From: Bifidobacteriaceae bacterium
Lineage (GTDB): Bacteria > Actinomycetota > Actinomycetes > Actinomycetales > WQXJ01
Assembly (NCBI GenBank): GCA_031261885.1
Contig: JAISIU010000234.1
Location: 1-13,752 of the forward strand
DNA length: 13,752 nucleotides
Reading direction: 5' to 3'
Both the position numbers and the translations under genes were made by a program. Numbering within the stretch: the stretch's first letter is position 1; each line of letters starts with the position of its first letter. The notes beneath the pieces are model-generated. The model was given only the letters and a program-made list of their open reading frames with translations. It was not told the origin of the DNA and ran no database searches. Below are positions 12,921 through 13,752 of this stretch, piece after piece.

Positions 12921-13752
12921 ATGAGCGAGGCAGGCAGCGAAACAACCAGCGAGACCTTTCCCGAGTTCTCCGCCCGGATCGACCGCATCACCGTTGACCA
13001 GCTGCGAGCCGGGCACTGGGTCAAGTGGGACGCCCACCCGGACGCGCTCGGCGCCTCGATCGCGGAGATGGACTTCCCGATGGCGCCCGTCGTGGCGCGC
13101 GCGCTTCACGACCCGGCGGTGCTGTCCCAGACCGGCTACCTCTCCGGCCGCCTCGCCGCCCAGGCGCGCCAGGCCACCGTGGAGTTCCAGGCGAGCCGCC
13201 ACGACTGGCGCATCGACCCGGACCAGGTGGTGCTGACCACGGACGTGCTCGACGCCCTCGGCAAGTTCCTCCTGTGCTTCCTGGACCCGGGCGCGCCCGT
13301 CATCGTGCCGACCCCGGCCTACATGCCGTTCGTGACGCTGCCCGCGCTGTACCGGCACCCGGTGATCGAGGTGCCGCTCAGCTACGACCCGGCCGCCGCT
13401 GACCCGTGGCGGCTCGCGGAAGAGGACCTGGACCGGGCGTTCGCGGCCGGTGGGCGCGCGCTGATCTGGTGCAACCCGCACAACCCGATCGGCAAGGCCT
13501 ACAGCCCCGAGGAGATGGAGCGCGTCGCGGCCGTGGTCGAGGCCCACCACGGGCTCGTGTTCAACGACGAGATCCACGCGCCGCTCATCTTCTCCCCCGC
13601 CCGCCACGTGCCCTATGCCTCGCTGTCCCAAGCCACTGCCCGCCACACGGTGACGGCGTTCTCGGCCTCGAAGAGCTTCAACATTCCGGGCCTCAAGTGC
13701 GCCCAGATGGTCGTGACGGACCCGGAGCGGCGGGCGTTGCTCCGGGAGCGCG
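12921..13752 (+). CDS. MalY/PatB-type PLP-dependent enzyme (cystathionine beta-lyase/aminotransferase), 5' part
   Basis: The frame is open from ATG 12921 through the window end, giving 277 residues of a family that is usually about 390 long, so the C-terminal third is missing. Fold-type I aminotransferase features are visible: the N-terminal WVKWDAHPDALGASIAEMDFPMAP segment typical of MalY/PatB, GYLS near residue 73, NPHNPIG with Asn185 and Asn188, NDEIHAPL with the PLP-ring Asp216, and SASKSFNIPGLK with Lys251 as the Schiff-base lysine. Members cleave cystathionine or cysteine C-S bonds, or act as aminotransferases, in the cytoplasm; E. coli MalY also represses the maltose regulon. The gene follows the protease in the same direction, but strong hairpins and about 240 bases separate them, so it is probably its own unit. 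A link to sulfur amino acids from imported peptides is only a guess. Confidence 0.9.
   Translation, partial: MSEAGSETTSETFPEFSARIDRITVDQLRAGHWVKWDAHPDALGASIAEMDFPMAPVVARALHDPAVLSQTGYLSGRLAAQARQATVEFQASRHDWRIDPDQVVLTTDVLDALGKFLLCFLDPGAPVIVPTPAYMPFVTLPALYRHPVIEVPLSYDPAAADPWRLAEEDLDRAFAAGGRALIWCNPHNPIGKAYSPEEMERVAAVVEAHHGLVFNDEIHAPLIFSPARHVPYASLSQATARHTVTAFSASKSFNIPGLKCAQMVVTDPERRALLRER

Overview
The window is high-G+C DNA (roughly two thirds G+C by eye) with actinobacterial features: GTG and TTG starts, tightly overlapping transporter genes, an Ala-rich lipoprotein signal peptide, and a secreted protease that ends in a basic Ig-like/bacterial-surface repeat common in Actinobacteria. The genus cannot be named from sequence alone. 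No RNA genes, insertion sequences, CRISPR arrays or origins were seen.

Layout. (1) Positions 1-209 hold the 3' end of a DUF559-type PD-(D/E)xK endonuclease-like gene on the + strand. (2) Positions 210-376 separate it from a convergent operon and contain a perfect 19-bp inverted repeat and a 14-bp tandem repeat. (3) Positions 377-6445, all on the - strand, form a peptide ABC importer in transcription order: lipoprotein solute-binding protein (SBP_bac_5), permease B, permease C, and one fused double-ATPase subunit (OppD-OppF type). The three distal genes overlap by a few bases. A 249-base gap with a large hairpin separates the binding protein from the permeases. (4) Positions 6446-7173 are a 728-base divergent control region. 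It has a near-consensus - strand promoter with a palindrome filling its spacer, a long C-rich leader, several inverted repeats, and a weaker + strand promoter. (5) Positions 7174-12681 encode a 1835-residue secreted multidomain subtilisin-like (S8) protease of the C5a-peptidase/lactocepin type. (6) Positions 12682-12920 contain two hairpins and a possible leaderless promoter. (7) Position 12921 to the end is the 5' part of a MalY/PatB-type PLP-dependent enzyme (cystathionine beta-lyase/aminotransferase).

How the genes fit together. The divergent pair suggests a nutritional proteolytic unit: a surface or secreted protease cuts proteins into peptides, and the importer encoded on the other side of the shared control region takes them up. 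This resembles the PrtP plus Opp logic of lactic acid bacteria, but it is inferred from gene families and arrangement. The most unusual elements are the ~90-residue insertion in the first ATPase domain of the fused OppDF, two PA-like segments in the protease, a Thr/Val/Pro repeat stalk without an LPXTG anchor, and a densely structured divergent promoter region. I see no wholly new system; the best candidates for undescribed biology are these control elements and the ATPase insertion.
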